NCBI GenBank assembly: GCA_030267965.1
Contig: BRYA01000552.1
Coordinates: forward strand, 1 to 44,031
From: Triparma columacea
Taxonomy: Eukaryota; Sar; Bolidophyceae; Parmales; Triparmaceae
DNA: 44,031 bases
Reading direction: 5' to 3'
Shown: piece by piece, positions 21,238 through 31,933 of the stretch
Layout of the letters: each line of letters opens with the position of its first letter
Numbering within the stretch: the first letter of the stretch is position 1
The notes under the pieces: generated by a model
The model's input: the letters and a program-made list of their open reading frames with translations, nothing else
Database searches by the model: none
What the model was told of the DNA's origin: nothing
Translations under genes and position numbers: made by a program

Positions 21238-22164
21238 ATGTCCAGCTCAGCAGTGTACTCTGGCGTAGAGAGCTTCAGTGACAACGATGAACTCACAGAG
21301 GTGACTTTTGATAAGGGAGTGACAACGATTGGCGAACGCGCCTTCCAAGGATGCTCCTCCCTCGAGGCCATCACAATCCCTGACGGAGTGACAACGATTG
21401 GCTATGGCGCCTTCAGGGGATGCATCTCCCTTGCAGCCATCACCATCCCGGACTCAGTGACGACGATTGACAAATACGCTTTCCAGTTATGCTCCTCCCT
21501 CGCAGCCATCATAATCCCAGACGGAGTGACGACGATTGACTATTGCGCCTTCTACGGATGCTCCTCCCTCATTGCCATCACAATCCCGGACGGAGTGACA
21601 ACGATTGGCGAATACGCCTTCTACGGATGCTCCTCCCTCACGGCCATTACCATCCCAGACGGAGTGACAACAATTGGCGATCGCGCCTTCAGGGGATGCT
21701 CCTCCCTTGCAGTCATCACAATCCCAGACGGAGTGAAGACGATTGGCGATGCCGCCTTCAGCAGATGCTCCTCCCTCGCAGCCATCACAATCCCGGACTC
21801 TGTGACGACGATTGGCTGGTACGCCTTCTTCGAATGCTCCGCCCTGACGAGACTCAGTTTATCTCCTGCCGTCTCCATCGGTAATGAGTGCTTCTCAAGC
21901 TGCACTGCCCTAATCTCTGCAGCTGCCGATCAAAATATGTTGACTGTTGAGGACCTCCTCAATTCTAGGTGGCACCGCATACGTGAACGCGTCAACGCTC
22001 TGCTGTGCCTTAAGGGAACCTGGGATCACGTGGAGAACCCACCCAGGAGATCGGCGAGGAAGCGGAAGCGAACTGATGGAGTTGAAGCCCCAGCGCTAAG
22101 GGTAACTGAGGCACGTGAGAAGATCCCGAAAGTTTTGTGGAGAGTTATTCTGGAATTTCTGTAA
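21238..22164 (+). CDS. BspA-like leucine-rich repeat protein (LRR_5 family)
   Basis: Single-exon gene of 308 residues. About eight 23-residue repeats of the form AITIPDGVTTIG-xxAFxGCSSL run from residue 20 to about 215, at a 69-bp period in the DNA. A shorter C-terminal part holds a basic patch (RRSARKRKRT) that may be a nuclear signal. BspA-type LRRs form right-handed solenoids used for protein contacts, and such genes are often multi-copy in protists. There is no signal peptide or transmembrane segment, so this one is probably intracellular. The very even repeats suggest recent unequal crossing-over. Confidence 0.85.
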   Translation: MSSSAVYSGVESFSDNDELTEVTFDKGVTTIGERAFQGCSSLEAITIPDGVTTIGYGAFRGCISLAAITIPDSVTTIDKYAFQLCSSLAAIIIPDGVTTIDYCAFYGCSSLIAITIPDGVTTIGEYAFYGCSSLTAITIPDGVTTIGDRAFRGCSSLAVITIPDGVKTIGDAAFSRCSSLAAITIPDSVTTIGWYAFFECSALTRLSLSPAVSIGNECFSSCTALISAAADQNMLTVEDLLNSRWHRIRERVNALLCLKGTWDHVENPPRRSARKRKRTDGVEAPALRVTEAREKIPKVLWRVILEFL

Positions 22165-22375
22165 CTCTAAGGCCTTGTTGAGCGGATGCAAAAGGATCCC
22201 GAAATATTTACGAACACAACGCTTTCTTTTTCCTTTTTTACGAACAAAGGCTGTATTAGGCTTTAGACACTTTTTACAACCGACAATTATATTAGTACAC
22301 ACTGACGTGCTCGCCGCTCCACCTTTCCAAGGCCGACCATATCCAACCCCCTCTATCCAACCATCCATCCCACCC

Positions 22376-24253
22376 TCACCAAACATGGTCCCCATTATTC
22401 GAGCACATGAATCTCCATATATCCTCGCTTAGTTTACCCTCCTTTTTACCCCCAAAACAGCTCATCAGCAAACCAGCCCTCTCGTCGTCGGAGTTGCAAT
22501 TATTGTAGGCAGAGAGGAGGTGGTTAATTGTAGGGTAGTACTGAGACACTGATGCAGCCTTGGCTGCTGATACGGAGGGAAACTGAGAGACGAGAAAGAG
22601 CGAAGGCGAGGAAGCGAATTATTGGTGCGTTTGCACATGTGTATTAGAGGTGTTGCATGAGAGTGGTTTGGGGCAAGTTTCGGGGGGGTGAAATAATCAG
22701 ACGTGAGGCCACCGTTTGGGGCTCATTGGCGTTTGTCACACTCCTTAACGCCCTTTTATTTTCGGACCATTCCTACCTACCTGCTGTAGCATCCTCGTGA
22801 AGGCATATCTCGCCCTCGCGTCCTCCGACATACCCGCGATGGTCTTATCTGCCTTAAGTCCCTTCATGCACAGTAACTCCGTCGGTTCTTGCACATACGG
22901 CTCCTGCGCCAGAGACTTCGTAAGGTCGCACACAGCCTCAAAGGCCTCGGGGAGGGTGCGGGCTAATATACACTCAATACGAGCCTCGAGAAGCATCCAT
23001 ATAACAGCGTCCTCCAAGTCGGAGTCTGTGCAGGGGATACCGCTAGTGCGACGAGAGGGGGAGTTGTTCCACTGGTCCGTCAGCTGTGGGGGGAGAATGG
23101 AGGGTGAGAAAGTTATGAGAAGGATAGAGAAATACCGAAACACTTCAAATACCCCCTTACCTCGCCAGCCGCGTTTACCACTATAATAAAGACTCTCTTC
23201 TCTTTCCCCAACTCCTCCCTTGCTTCTTTCACCCACTTGGTAAGCTTGGGGTAGTCATCACTCAAGGGCGCGGGCTTCCTCAGGAGCCTTAGGAACACCT
23301 TAGGGTCGTCGAACAGCACCGCGACGACGTCAGACTCAACCGCACCCTCCTTCGTAATGTCGTCGGTCGCACCACCAAGGGTGAAGGGACAACGGTACCA
23401 ACGTAAGGAACCGGGAACCTTCGAACTGCTGTCGGGTCTGCACATGAGCTCGGAGGCCGAGAGGACAGACTTCATGCTCTGACCGGCGGAGGCATTATGG
23501 AGGGACTTTTCAACCATCACGCAAATCTAAGGGGTGGATAGGGTGGGTGGGTGGAACGATGAGGGGAATATATATGAGAAATCCAGGGTTGGAGGGGAGG
23601 GGGGGGTAAATTGGCAACCTTGTAAAGAGGAGCTAAACGACAGCATACTACTCGCTTCCTCTCCTCTCACCTCCTTGGTCGCAAAGTTTCCCTTGGCCTG
23701 CTGAAGTCGAAGCTTAGCGTCCTTCTTCGCGTCCTTCTCCTCCCTCTGCGGGTGGGTACGTATGGGGTTAATCTTGCGCCTTGTATTCCGGGCACTTTCG
23801 ACGTTCCCCGTCCTGTATAGCTTTCCTCACCTGCAACCGCTTCTTCCTGGCCCTCTCAAACGCCTTCTCTTGAGCCTTCGCCTCCTTCGCCGCCGCCTTC
23901 TCCTGAGCCTTCGTCCTCTTCGCCGCTACCTTCTCCGGGGACTGCCCCCGACGCCTGCCTCCCCGCTTCTCAGCTTTGCTAGGGGAAGGGGCTTCCCAAC
24001 CCTCCAGGAAGTCGGGCTGTGTTAAGAGGTCATCGTCATCAGAAAAAATCGACGTATTGTTGCTTTTATTTGTGGTAGTGGATCTTACGGACCGATTCGA
24101 CTTCCTATTTGAATCCAGCGTAGGGGGGGGGGGAGCATTGCCGAAGGGGGTTTCTTGAATTGGGTAAGGGATGGTAGAGGAGGAAGGAGGGGAGGGAGGA
24201 GACAGGCTCATGGACCGGGGAGGCGTGCATAGATCAATTGTCTCATAGTCCAT
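22376..24253 (-). CDS. EME1: EME1/MMS4-like subunit of the MUS81 structure-specific endonuclease
   Basis: Five exons, 24253-23831, 23745-23671, 23526-23161, 23083-22781 and 22582-22376, all phase 0, give 457 residues. The N-terminus is Pro/Ser-rich with an acidic SDDDD stretch, then a long basic helix (KAAAKEAKAQEKAFERARKK). The ERCC4-type nuclease-like fold follows (ICVMVEKSL, VPGSLRWYRCPF, VVAVLF … FIIVVNA) without a GDXnERKX3D active site, as expected for the non-catalytic partner. The last exons carry AVIWMLLEARIECILA, LAQEPYVQ and the tandem-HhH-like tail FPSVSAAKAASVSQYYPTI. EME1 pairs with MUS81 to cut branched DNA at stalled forks and recombination junctions. The length is below that of human EME1 mainly through a short N-terminus. 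Confidence 0.82.
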
Positions 24254-25163
24254 GGGTGGGAGCGTTGGGTGGAGTGGAGTGGGAAATTCGGGATTGGAGA
24301 GAGAGAAGCCTCCGAGGGATTTGCTGGGTAAAGGGAATGAGGGTACGCAGGTGTATGTAGAGGGGACTCGTGAGTTGAAGACGAAGATTTCTTTTGACGT
24401 GGATAAAATTTGTCGCCGATAGAATTGTACAGATTCTATTAGAGGACGTTGAATATTTTCATCATTTTTGGAGGGTTCATAAAACCTACTGTCATTTTCA
24501 GAAATAAATTAATGAAGATGCATCATATTCGTATTCACAATCGATTCAATAAATTGACTAGAGAGTAATTTCATAATGTCTACAAAATGTTTTTTTGGTA
24601 TTATCAAATCATCTTAATATCCCTTGTAAATTGTTCTTGATCATACAATATATTATCAAAAAGAAGTTAACGTTTAAAAATGAATTTTAATTTTTTGGGT
24701 AATCATATTTTCTGTAATCTTTCTTTAAATACACTAAATATTCGATTACTTATTGTTTTATCAAATATCAACAAAATGGATGTATAAAAATTTGATATCA
24801 AAGCCTTAATTCTCCACCAAAAAAATTTCCGTCATTTCTTCCTGGCTCTCTCGCGCTGATAAAGGCGACACGGTGACATGACGGGGTTTGTTGAGTGAAG
24901 GTCCCTTTGTGACCGAGGGATTTAGCGTTTTAATACTGGGACTTCCACTTCTCTCACCCTTGCATCAGATCAGCCATGAGAGGAAGTCACGGAAAGAAAG
25001 AAAACAGTTCCATCTCCAACAACATCCTCCCCACCCCCCACCCCACCCCCCATTCACCCCCATCTACCCCATCCCGTGCTTTAAGTTTCAAACCCATACT
25101 TTACGTTTCCGCAAACACCCCCATTCTCAAAACCACCACAACCCTACTAATCGCACCGCCAAG
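24254..25163. other. Intergenic region with an AT-rich island
   Basis: This 910-bp stretch separates EME1 from the carboxylesterase. At 24421-24840 I count about 103 G/C in 420 bases (about 25%), far below the neighbouring coding DNA. It includes a 12-bp palindrome (tttgatatcaaa, near 24790). No ORF of note is present. The rest, 24960-25163, is a C-rich probable 5' UTR/promoter of the esterase. Confidence 0.6.
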
Positions 25164-26886
25164 ATGATCTTTGCCATCTTGTTGCTCCTCGCCCTCCTTG
25201 CACCATTCCCCGTATACTCACACCCCTCTGATTCTTGTGTGACCCTTCCCTCCGGTGTCACGGCCTGTCCCTCTCCAACTTACCCAATTCCTACGTTCCT
25301 TGGGATCAAGTATGCTGAGGCATCAAGGTTCTCCCCTCCCGAGCCTTTCGCGTACGATTCGTCCACCACCACCACCACCACTTACACGTTTTCCGAGTTC
25401 GGAGAAAGCTGCGTTCAGGACAACTTCGATGGCAAGGGCATCTTCGGGTCGGAGGACTGTCTCTTTCTCAACATTTACACCCCTCCCAACATGAGGCCTG
25501 ACTCTGCATTGCCCGTGGGGGTGTATATTCATGGTGGGAGCTATGTCAACGGTGCCGGTGACGTGTACAACGCCACATCCATGATCGACTACACGGAGGA
25601 TTCAATGATTGTGGTAACCATAAACTACAGACTCAACGTCTTCGGCTTCCTTGCTTCAGACGAGCTAAGGTCCCTGTCACCGACGTCCTCCACGGGGAAC
25701 ATGGGTATCCAAGATCAAAGGTGCGTCGTTATTGATACTAATTAGAGTAATGTCATGGTGCTTCGCTTCTCCCTTCTCACCCTCTTTGTTCATCGCATCG
25801 CCTCGCTCATCTGAATCTCATTTCAGACTCGCCCTCAAATGGGTTCGCGACAACATTGCAGCCTTCGGAGGCGACTTATCTCAGATAACAATATTCGGCG
25901 AGTCAGCCGGTGCCGGTTCCGTCTCTGTCCACATGACGTCCCCGAAATCTTTCCCCTTCTTTGACCGTGGAATCGGCGAGTCTGGGTCGTTCTCGGAGTG
26001 GGTCGCCACTCCCTTTGAGCTAGCAAAGAACCTTTACAGCAATCTTATCGATAAGACTAATTGCAAGGACGTCACGTGTTTGCAGGATATCGATGCGAAG
26101 GAGCTTTTCCTCGCTGCTACTGAGATTGCCGCCCCAGGGTCACCAATTTCCCACTTCAGTGCAGGCTTTGGTTTCGGTCCTGTCGTTGACGGTGTCGAGC
26201 TCACCTCTCACCCCTACCTCCTTCTGCAATCGGGAGATTCCAAAGATGCACCCTTCGTCATCGGAACCAACAGTGACGAGGGCAGCGGTTTTTACCCCCT
26301 GGACTACAACTGCACAGATGATGAGGTAAAGGCCGACTGGAAAGTGGACGGTTTAAATTACTCCGCCTTTGGCTCAATATACTTGGACGACCCCTCCATG
26401 TCCTACCCTTCATCCGGCTCCGTTGTTACCAGCCGTAGCTGGTGGGGTGGTCAGCGTTCCTTCGGTGACTACATGTTCTCGTGTCCAACACGGTCCGCGT
26501 CGGCTTCGTTGTTTGAAACACACACTTCCAAGACTTTCGTGTACCATTTCGAGAAGCCGATGGAAGGTGAATTCACCGTGCCTCACACCGCGGAGCTTTT
26601 CTACCTCTGGATGGTCCCCGGTCTGTCCCCTGCCGACGTTATTATGGCGGAGAAGCTGATGACGTACTGGGGAAACTTCATCCGTACTGGCGACGTTAAT
26701 GACATGGGTGATGGTGGGGGTTATGACGGTCTGCCGCACTGGCCGACGTACGATTCTGAGAAGGACGAAGTCATGGCAATCGGGGGGGACGACCAAGGCG
26801 GTATCAGGGTCGTGACGGACCTCAAGGAGCACGAGTGCAAGTACATCGTGAGTGTGATTGAGGACGAGATGGCGGGCTACTGGTGA
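25164..26886 (+). CDS. Secreted type-B carboxylesterase (cholinesterase-like)
   Basis: Exons 25164-25720 and 25827-26886 join in phase 2 to give 538 residues. ATG 25164 was chosen because it opens a classic signal peptide (MIFAILLLLALLAPF). Alpha/beta-hydrolase marks: the SEDCLFLNIYTP motif, the oxyanion-hole HGGSY, NYRLNVFGFL, the nucleophile elbow GESAGAGS (Ser), the acid region NSDEGSG (Glu), and the catalytic His in VPHTAEL. The triad therefore looks complete. Type-B carboxylesterases hydrolyse esters, often extracellularly. Several NxT/S sites and paired cysteines fit a secreted glycoprotein. The substrate is unknown. Confidence 0.92.
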
Positions 26887-27011
26887 TAACAATAAAAACA
26901 AACGCTTTCATAGAAGTATAAAGATTATACCCCCCCCCCCATCTTTTCTCTAGCTTGTTGGTCTCACAGTGAAAGTGCTCCTCTTGTGACCCCCCCCCCC
27001 TACTCAAACCC

Positions 27012-27067
27012 TTTCCTCCCTATCTAGTATATCCTGCAGTTTCCTCCCTATCTAGTATATCTTCCAG
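27012..27067. repeat. 28-bp tandem duplication at the 3' end of a small gene
   Basis: 27012-27039 and 27040-27067 are two copies (tttcctccctatctagtata…) differing at two bases near their ends. As 28 is not a multiple of three, the second copy on the coding strand is read in another frame and supplies the stop. Confidence 0.85.
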
Positions 27068-27609
27068 TTTCCTAATCTCCCTCATCCTCCTCTCAACCTC
27101 TCTCTGTACCTCAAGTACATTCTTAACCCCTAGGATTTGTCTATGTAAATTAACAGTTGGGTCTTTAACGAGTATGGCGGAGGAGTCATCTCCGGAGCCA
27201 TGAGAGATTATTACCTGCAGAGAGATGAGCGACGTAACAAACCGAAGTATACAAGTCAGTTTACATCTCTTTCTTTCACCGTTACCCTCCCCCCCTTTCT
27301 GTCTTTTAATTTTAATATTTCGCTTGCCCGTCTCACCTCGACACCCTGTAGTCTTTCATCCCCCATCCCTTTATCATCTAGTACCTTAAGTCTCTTAAGT
27401 TCCTTGAAGTTACCCTCCAAATCATACACAGTTTCGCCATCCCTTTTACCCAGTACGAAAGAAGGTGCGCTAGAGTGTGACGAACTATCTGATGAGCTAG
27501 GGGGAGTTAAAGGAGAATTTGAGGGAGAGTGTGATGAAGTAGGTGTGGTTGAGGTAGTCAAACACGAATCCTCTACGTCGGGGATGGGTAGAGGGGTCTT
27601 TTGATCCAT
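27020..27609 (-). CDS. Unknown small protein with C-terminal coiled coil
   Basis: Exons 27609-27337 and 27214-27020 (phase 0) give 155 residues. Exon 1 is Ser/Thr/Pro-rich, then KRDGETVYDLEGNFKELKRLK. Exon 2 reads VIISHGSGDDSSAIL, then a charged helix (VLEVQREVERRMREIRKLED). I recognise no family. A 28-bp tandem duplication covers the C-terminal codons. Its 3' end lies 133 bp from the convergent esterase stop. Confidence 0.5.
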
Positions 27610-28454
27610 TTTTGTGCGCGTGTGAAAGGAAGCCTTGATTTGTTGAGGGTTAGGGTTGCTGTGTGTGTGAAATAAAATATGTTCGGTGTTTGTGAGTGTG
27701 GATGCGGTTTGTGGTGTGTGCGTTGGTTTTGGTGCGATGGTGTACTAGCGTGTGGGAGCGTTTGTCAATGAACGTGCGAAAATTCGTAAGGGCGAGGATG
27801 GGTAGCTAGCTTGGAGTGTGGGGATGAATTTGTGGGGATGAATTTGTGGGGGTGAATTTGAACGGGTGCGAGATATTATGTACACTGAGGGGACACCAAG
27901 CGCGTGAGGAGGAGCGGAGTGAGGGTGTGAGCGTTGAAAGTGATTGAATTCTGAACCTCAAGTGTGTGACCTCACTGAGGAAGCGAAGATAAAGTTTGGA
28001 TTTTGGCCTTATGGGATACATATGGCGGATATACGACATTGATGTTTGAGGATAGTAGTATTTAGTTGGGACATTGGAGAATGCTAACCCGATTGGTGCA
28101 TCCATCAGATAAATATGGGCAAATGTCAGGAGTCGTGAGCTGGTTTCTTTGCTTGCAACAATTTAATCCTTTAAGACAAATCAAGTGCTTCAAGATAGCT
28201 GTAAAGTAGAATCAAAGTTATACTTACAGTGATGTGATTGTGAGAGTGCGTGTGAATTGTGTGAAGCCCCAACTTATTTGACTCCAAAGGGTTCAAGGGG
28301 GGCAATCTGGAGAGATCTGGAGAACTGACTTTCTTTGGTCTTATTTCCGCTATTTCTACGCTATTTCTACAACCAAGGACATACACTACAACGCCATTTC
28401 GTAGGTATCATCATCATCATCCTCTCTACGAGCTCTGTTGCGTTTACAACTCAG
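27610..28454. other. Divergent intergenic region
   Basis: This 845-bp stretch lies between two divergent small genes. It shows marked G/T strand bias, with three 13-15 bp tandem copies of ggggatgaatttgt near 27821-27860. A 99-codon open frame on the minus strand (27806-28105) has no recognisable composition and is not called as a gene. Confidence 0.45.
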
Positions 28455-28907
28455 ATGTCAGCCATCCTTCACAATCTCTCCACCGAAGATGACTTCATCG
28501 CAGGCCTTAACGTCTCCTCCCTCAATAAATCATTGGATAAATACGCATCAAACAACAGACCCGCCGTCTGCCTTCCAACTACAGGCGAGCACGGTCTGAC
28601 AGGAGTCTTGCCTCTATTGGGGTTCGACGAGGCTTACGACCGTTTCTTGTTTAGACAATTTGATAGGAGTGATAGGAGTGATGGGGGGGCAGAGGGAGTG
28701 GTCGATGGCGTGATATCCAGCTTCAGTAACATTGCCATTGAGGGAGGAGTGAGTCCGACTGCTGATGGGAATGACATCAAGGCGAAGAACGACGAGAGGG
28801 AGGGGAGGGGCGTGGAGGGGGGCGTGGACGAGGGAAAGGGAGGTGGAGAGGGAGGAGGTTCCTCAGATGAGGACGACGAGGATTGGCTCGACAGTCAGAT
28901 CGGATGA
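28455..28907 (+). CDS. Unknown 150-residue acidic/Gly-rich protein
   Basis: I chose ATG 28455 because the open frame upstream of it has no ATG. The N-terminal 70 residues look folded (ILHNLSTEDDFIAGLN … PAVCLPTTGEHGLTGVLPLLGFDEAYDRFLF). The C-terminus is Gly/Glu/Asp-rich with an SSDEDDEDWLD acidic tail. I recognise no family. An AATAAA polyadenylation-like signal is at 28947-28952. Confidence 0.5.
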   Translation: MSAILHNLSTEDDFIAGLNVSSLNKSLDKYASNNRPAVCLPTTGEHGLTGVLPLLGFDEAYDRFLFRQFDRSDRSDGGAEGVVDGVISSFSNIAIEGGVSPTADGNDIKAKNDEREGRGVEGGVDEGKGGGEGGGSSDEDDEDWLDSQIG

Positions 28908-29148
28908 GAGGGCTGGAGAATATAATGCAGTAATTATTAGAATAGAAATAAATATATAGAGGTTTATTAAAAAGACGGCACGGAAGCACTTGGATTCAAA
29001 TCTAGTAAACCTGCTCGGAGATTGTACGTACAAGAGAGCGAACAACTTCCCATGATTCCAGACCTACAGATTGTAGCACAGCCACAGTCTGCAAGTCATC
29101 CGGACTGCGAGTGAATCTATCCAATAAGTTTTAATCCCCCCAAAAAAA

Positions 29149-29787
29149 ATGGATTCTCGCCCTCTCCTCTCGCCACCCTCCCCGACCCCGTTTACCCCAT
29201 CTACCAATCCGGCAGAAGACCTTGTTAGAATCGGCCAACTTCACGGTTCTGGTAAGATCTCCTCATCGGAGTTTGACACCCTTCTTCAAGGCACAATGAA
29301 AAGGCTGCACTCGTCACATCCACCGCCAGCCGAATTAAACTTCGCAGCATCCGCTCCATTTCCCACGGAACCAATGATAAGAGCGACCGCTGTTGATCCC
29401 ACTGTAGACATGGCAGAATTGCGAAAGAAGATGTATCGGGCAAACTTAAGCTTCGATCTGAAGGCGCAACGAGAAGTTTCTTGCTGCAGTGACGACGTGG
29501 AAGGTTCAATCCGAGAATCGTACGACGCAGACGACTGGCAGCAGCGTATATCGGAGTATGAATTCAGAAAGGTATTTTCAGAAATTCAGGTCCAGTACAC
29601 TAATCAGGATTGCTGCACGTGTTGCCCCGTGGATGCCAGGAAGGAGCGAGTCAACCACGTCCTTCAAAAGTACAACAACCTTTGGTACGCGAGCCGCGGT
29701 GTCAGGTTCGGCTTCGTATGCAGGACGACCCTCAATGGCGGTGAAGTTGCCTGGAGGATTGTTGTCGCTATCACTCCGCTCGCATAG
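29149..29787 (+). CDS. Unknown protein with SHOCT-like motif
   Basis: Single-exon gene of 212 residues. After a Pro/Ser leader (PLLSPPSPTPF) residues about 23-50 read EDLVRIGQLHGSGKISSSEF, the pattern of a SHOCT-type short helical oligomerisation motif. A cysteine pair cluster (QDCCTCCPVD) lies near residues 152-160, before a hydrophobic C-terminal segment (VRFGFVCRTT … AWRIVVAITPLA) that could be strands or a weak membrane contact. No function can be assigned. Confidence 0.6.
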   Translation: MDSRPLLSPPSPTPFTPSTNPAEDLVRIGQLHGSGKISSSEFDTLLQGTMKRLHSSHPPPAELNFAASAPFPTEPMIRATAVDPTVDMAELRKKMYRANLSFDLKAQREVSCCSDDVEGSIRESYDADDWQQRISEYEFRKVFSEIQVQYTNQDCCTCCPVDARKERVNHVLQKYNNLWYASRGVRFGFVCRTTLNGGEVAWRIVVAITPLA

Positions 29788-29874
29788 GCCTCGAATTACT
29801 ACTGCAAATTAGGATAATCTGAAAAACTTCGTATTAAAAAGAGAAGACTACTCACACGCATGTTTCTCCCCACT

Positions 29875-31887
29875 TCACTTCCTTCCTCTCTTGTTGTCAT
29901 CAATCCAATCAATCAACCTCACTCCGTTTAGCCATGCGCAGCCAAACACCATGAGGACATATGCATTAAGTCTCAGGGATCCAGCTAGTAGTATTGATTG
30001 ATTGGATATCGCAACGAAGAGCACGTAAGCCCCGATGCCAAACATCATGATTGGGTGGAAAGTCAGCCCCCTCTTCACGGTGCCCAACACTGACCCCACG
30101 GCCATAAGTTCTAAAGAGTTCAAATCCATGAGGAAGCTGAGGTGGGGGATGGGGGGGGGGGGNNNNNNNNNNNNNNNNNNNNNNNNNNNNGTAGGGTATT
30201 GGTTTACATGCCTTGCTCCACACACCTCGCGGCCTCCCGCCGTCCTCCCCACTCCACCCAATCTCACCATTTTTGACTGACCCCTTCCCACATGAAAACC
30301 CAGGGCAAAACGAACCGAACCCACTTGATGAATTCATTGTTCAGTTCGTTCTCCAACCTCCAATGGCTCGCTCCGCCAGCCCTCGTCCATCCCTTCCCTG
30401 CGAAAATGTAAACCAAGAAAGCGTACCACAGCACCACAGGTCCCCAGTGTGGCATCCCCATCGGCGCGACCAAGATGATAACGCCCTGGACGATGTTTGG
30501 GAAGAAGAGGCACGCACAGAGCCTGGGCTCATCTAAGACCTGCCGCATGGCTTGAACAACGAAGTCTGCCGAGCTGCCCACAAAGGCCTTTGAGTACGCG
30601 AGGACATTGTAGAACACCCCTCCAAAGATGCGCCGGAGGAATCGGAATATTAGCCAGGAGCCCACGTTCCACCCCCCTCCCCCAATAATCTCGGCCGAAG
30701 TTTCATCGTCATCATCCTGAGAGCCTTGCGACACGAGTCTCTTCCTCTTATCCTTCCCGGTGCCCCCTTTCTTCTTCGTTTTCTGCTTTTGCTTCTGCTG
30801 CTGCTGCTGCTGCTGCTTCTGCCTTTTGTCCTGTAGCTTTCCCGAGTCCCTTTTCTCTAAAACCCTCGATTCTTCCTTCCTAGACACCCCCTTGCTCTGC
30901 TCCTCCCCCTTCCTCCTCTTGCTCTCAATTTTCTCCTCATTCTTGAGTCTTTCCTCTTCCGAAACTCTCCTCATTTCCACCTCCTCTCGCAGAAGCTGCT
31001 CCCTGCGCCTAATACCCTCGATTCGCTCCTCGACCTCCCTGGCCTCAATCTCCCTCTGTTTGGCTCTCATATCTTCTTCAGTTAGAGGGATATCTTCTTC
31101 AGTTAGAGGGGGGGCGGACGCGGCGACGCTGATGTCCACCTTCGCACCAGCCTTGGCGTTGTTGGTAGTGGGTGAGGGGCTGTTGGCAGTTTTGTTGCCA
31201 TTGATGTGGACGTTGCTGTCGACGATATGGTTAGCGTTTGCCTGGGCGTTGGCATTGTTGTTGTTGCTGTTGTTGTTGCTAATGTTGTTGCTGTTGCTGT
31301 TGTTGTTGTTGCTGTTGCTGTTGCTGTTGTTGTTGTCGTTGTTGACGATGCTACCACGGTTGTTGTTGTTGTTGTTGTTGTTGTTGTTGCCGTCGATGCT
31401 CTTGCTACGATCCTTAACAACCTCTCCACTTTTGTTGCTGTACTCGAAGTTGTTGAGGTCTCTTAAAAAAGCACTGACGTGGTCATCAGAATTGGCACCA
31501 GCAATGGCACCAACATTGCCATGACTTCCTCGCCCATTGCCATACCCTGCCCTTCCGGCCATCCCTCCGTATCGACCTCCAACCCCCCTCCCCATTCTTC
31601 CGGCCATCCCCCTACCCCCCATCCTTCCTCCGTAGTTGGCGTTGTTGGAAAGTCTTCCCCTTCCTCCCCTCCCCCCATAACCCCCCCCCCTTCCATTGGG
31701 CGACATAGCCATCGCCCCTGCAAGTCCAGGAGGTGAAGAAACGGCCGTTCCGGGATGCCTTCCGATAGTAGATGGTGCCGTGTTTGCCTCGGAAATATTG
31801 TTCCTCTTCATCATATTCTCGTGCCTCCTCTCCATCTGCTGCCTGTAAGCCTCCTGTTGTTGTTGTTGTTGCTGCTGCTGCTGTCGG

Positions 31888-31933
<46 letters not shown>

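Noticed and set aside
27806..28105. Minus-strand 99-codon open frame
   Set aside because: No recognisable domain and unremarkable composition in an intergenic region. Chance is the likelier explanation.
28335..28454. N-terminal extension of the 28455 gene with a hydrophobic stretch (GIIIIILSTSSVAF)
   Set aside because: It has no ATG in this part of the frame, only a TTG. It could be read only if an upstream exon existed, for which I see no clear signal.
30760..31524. Plus-strand open frame of 254 codons rich in Leu/Ser
   Set aside because: It is the antisense of the poly-Asn and coiled-coil part of the minus-strand prion-like gene.
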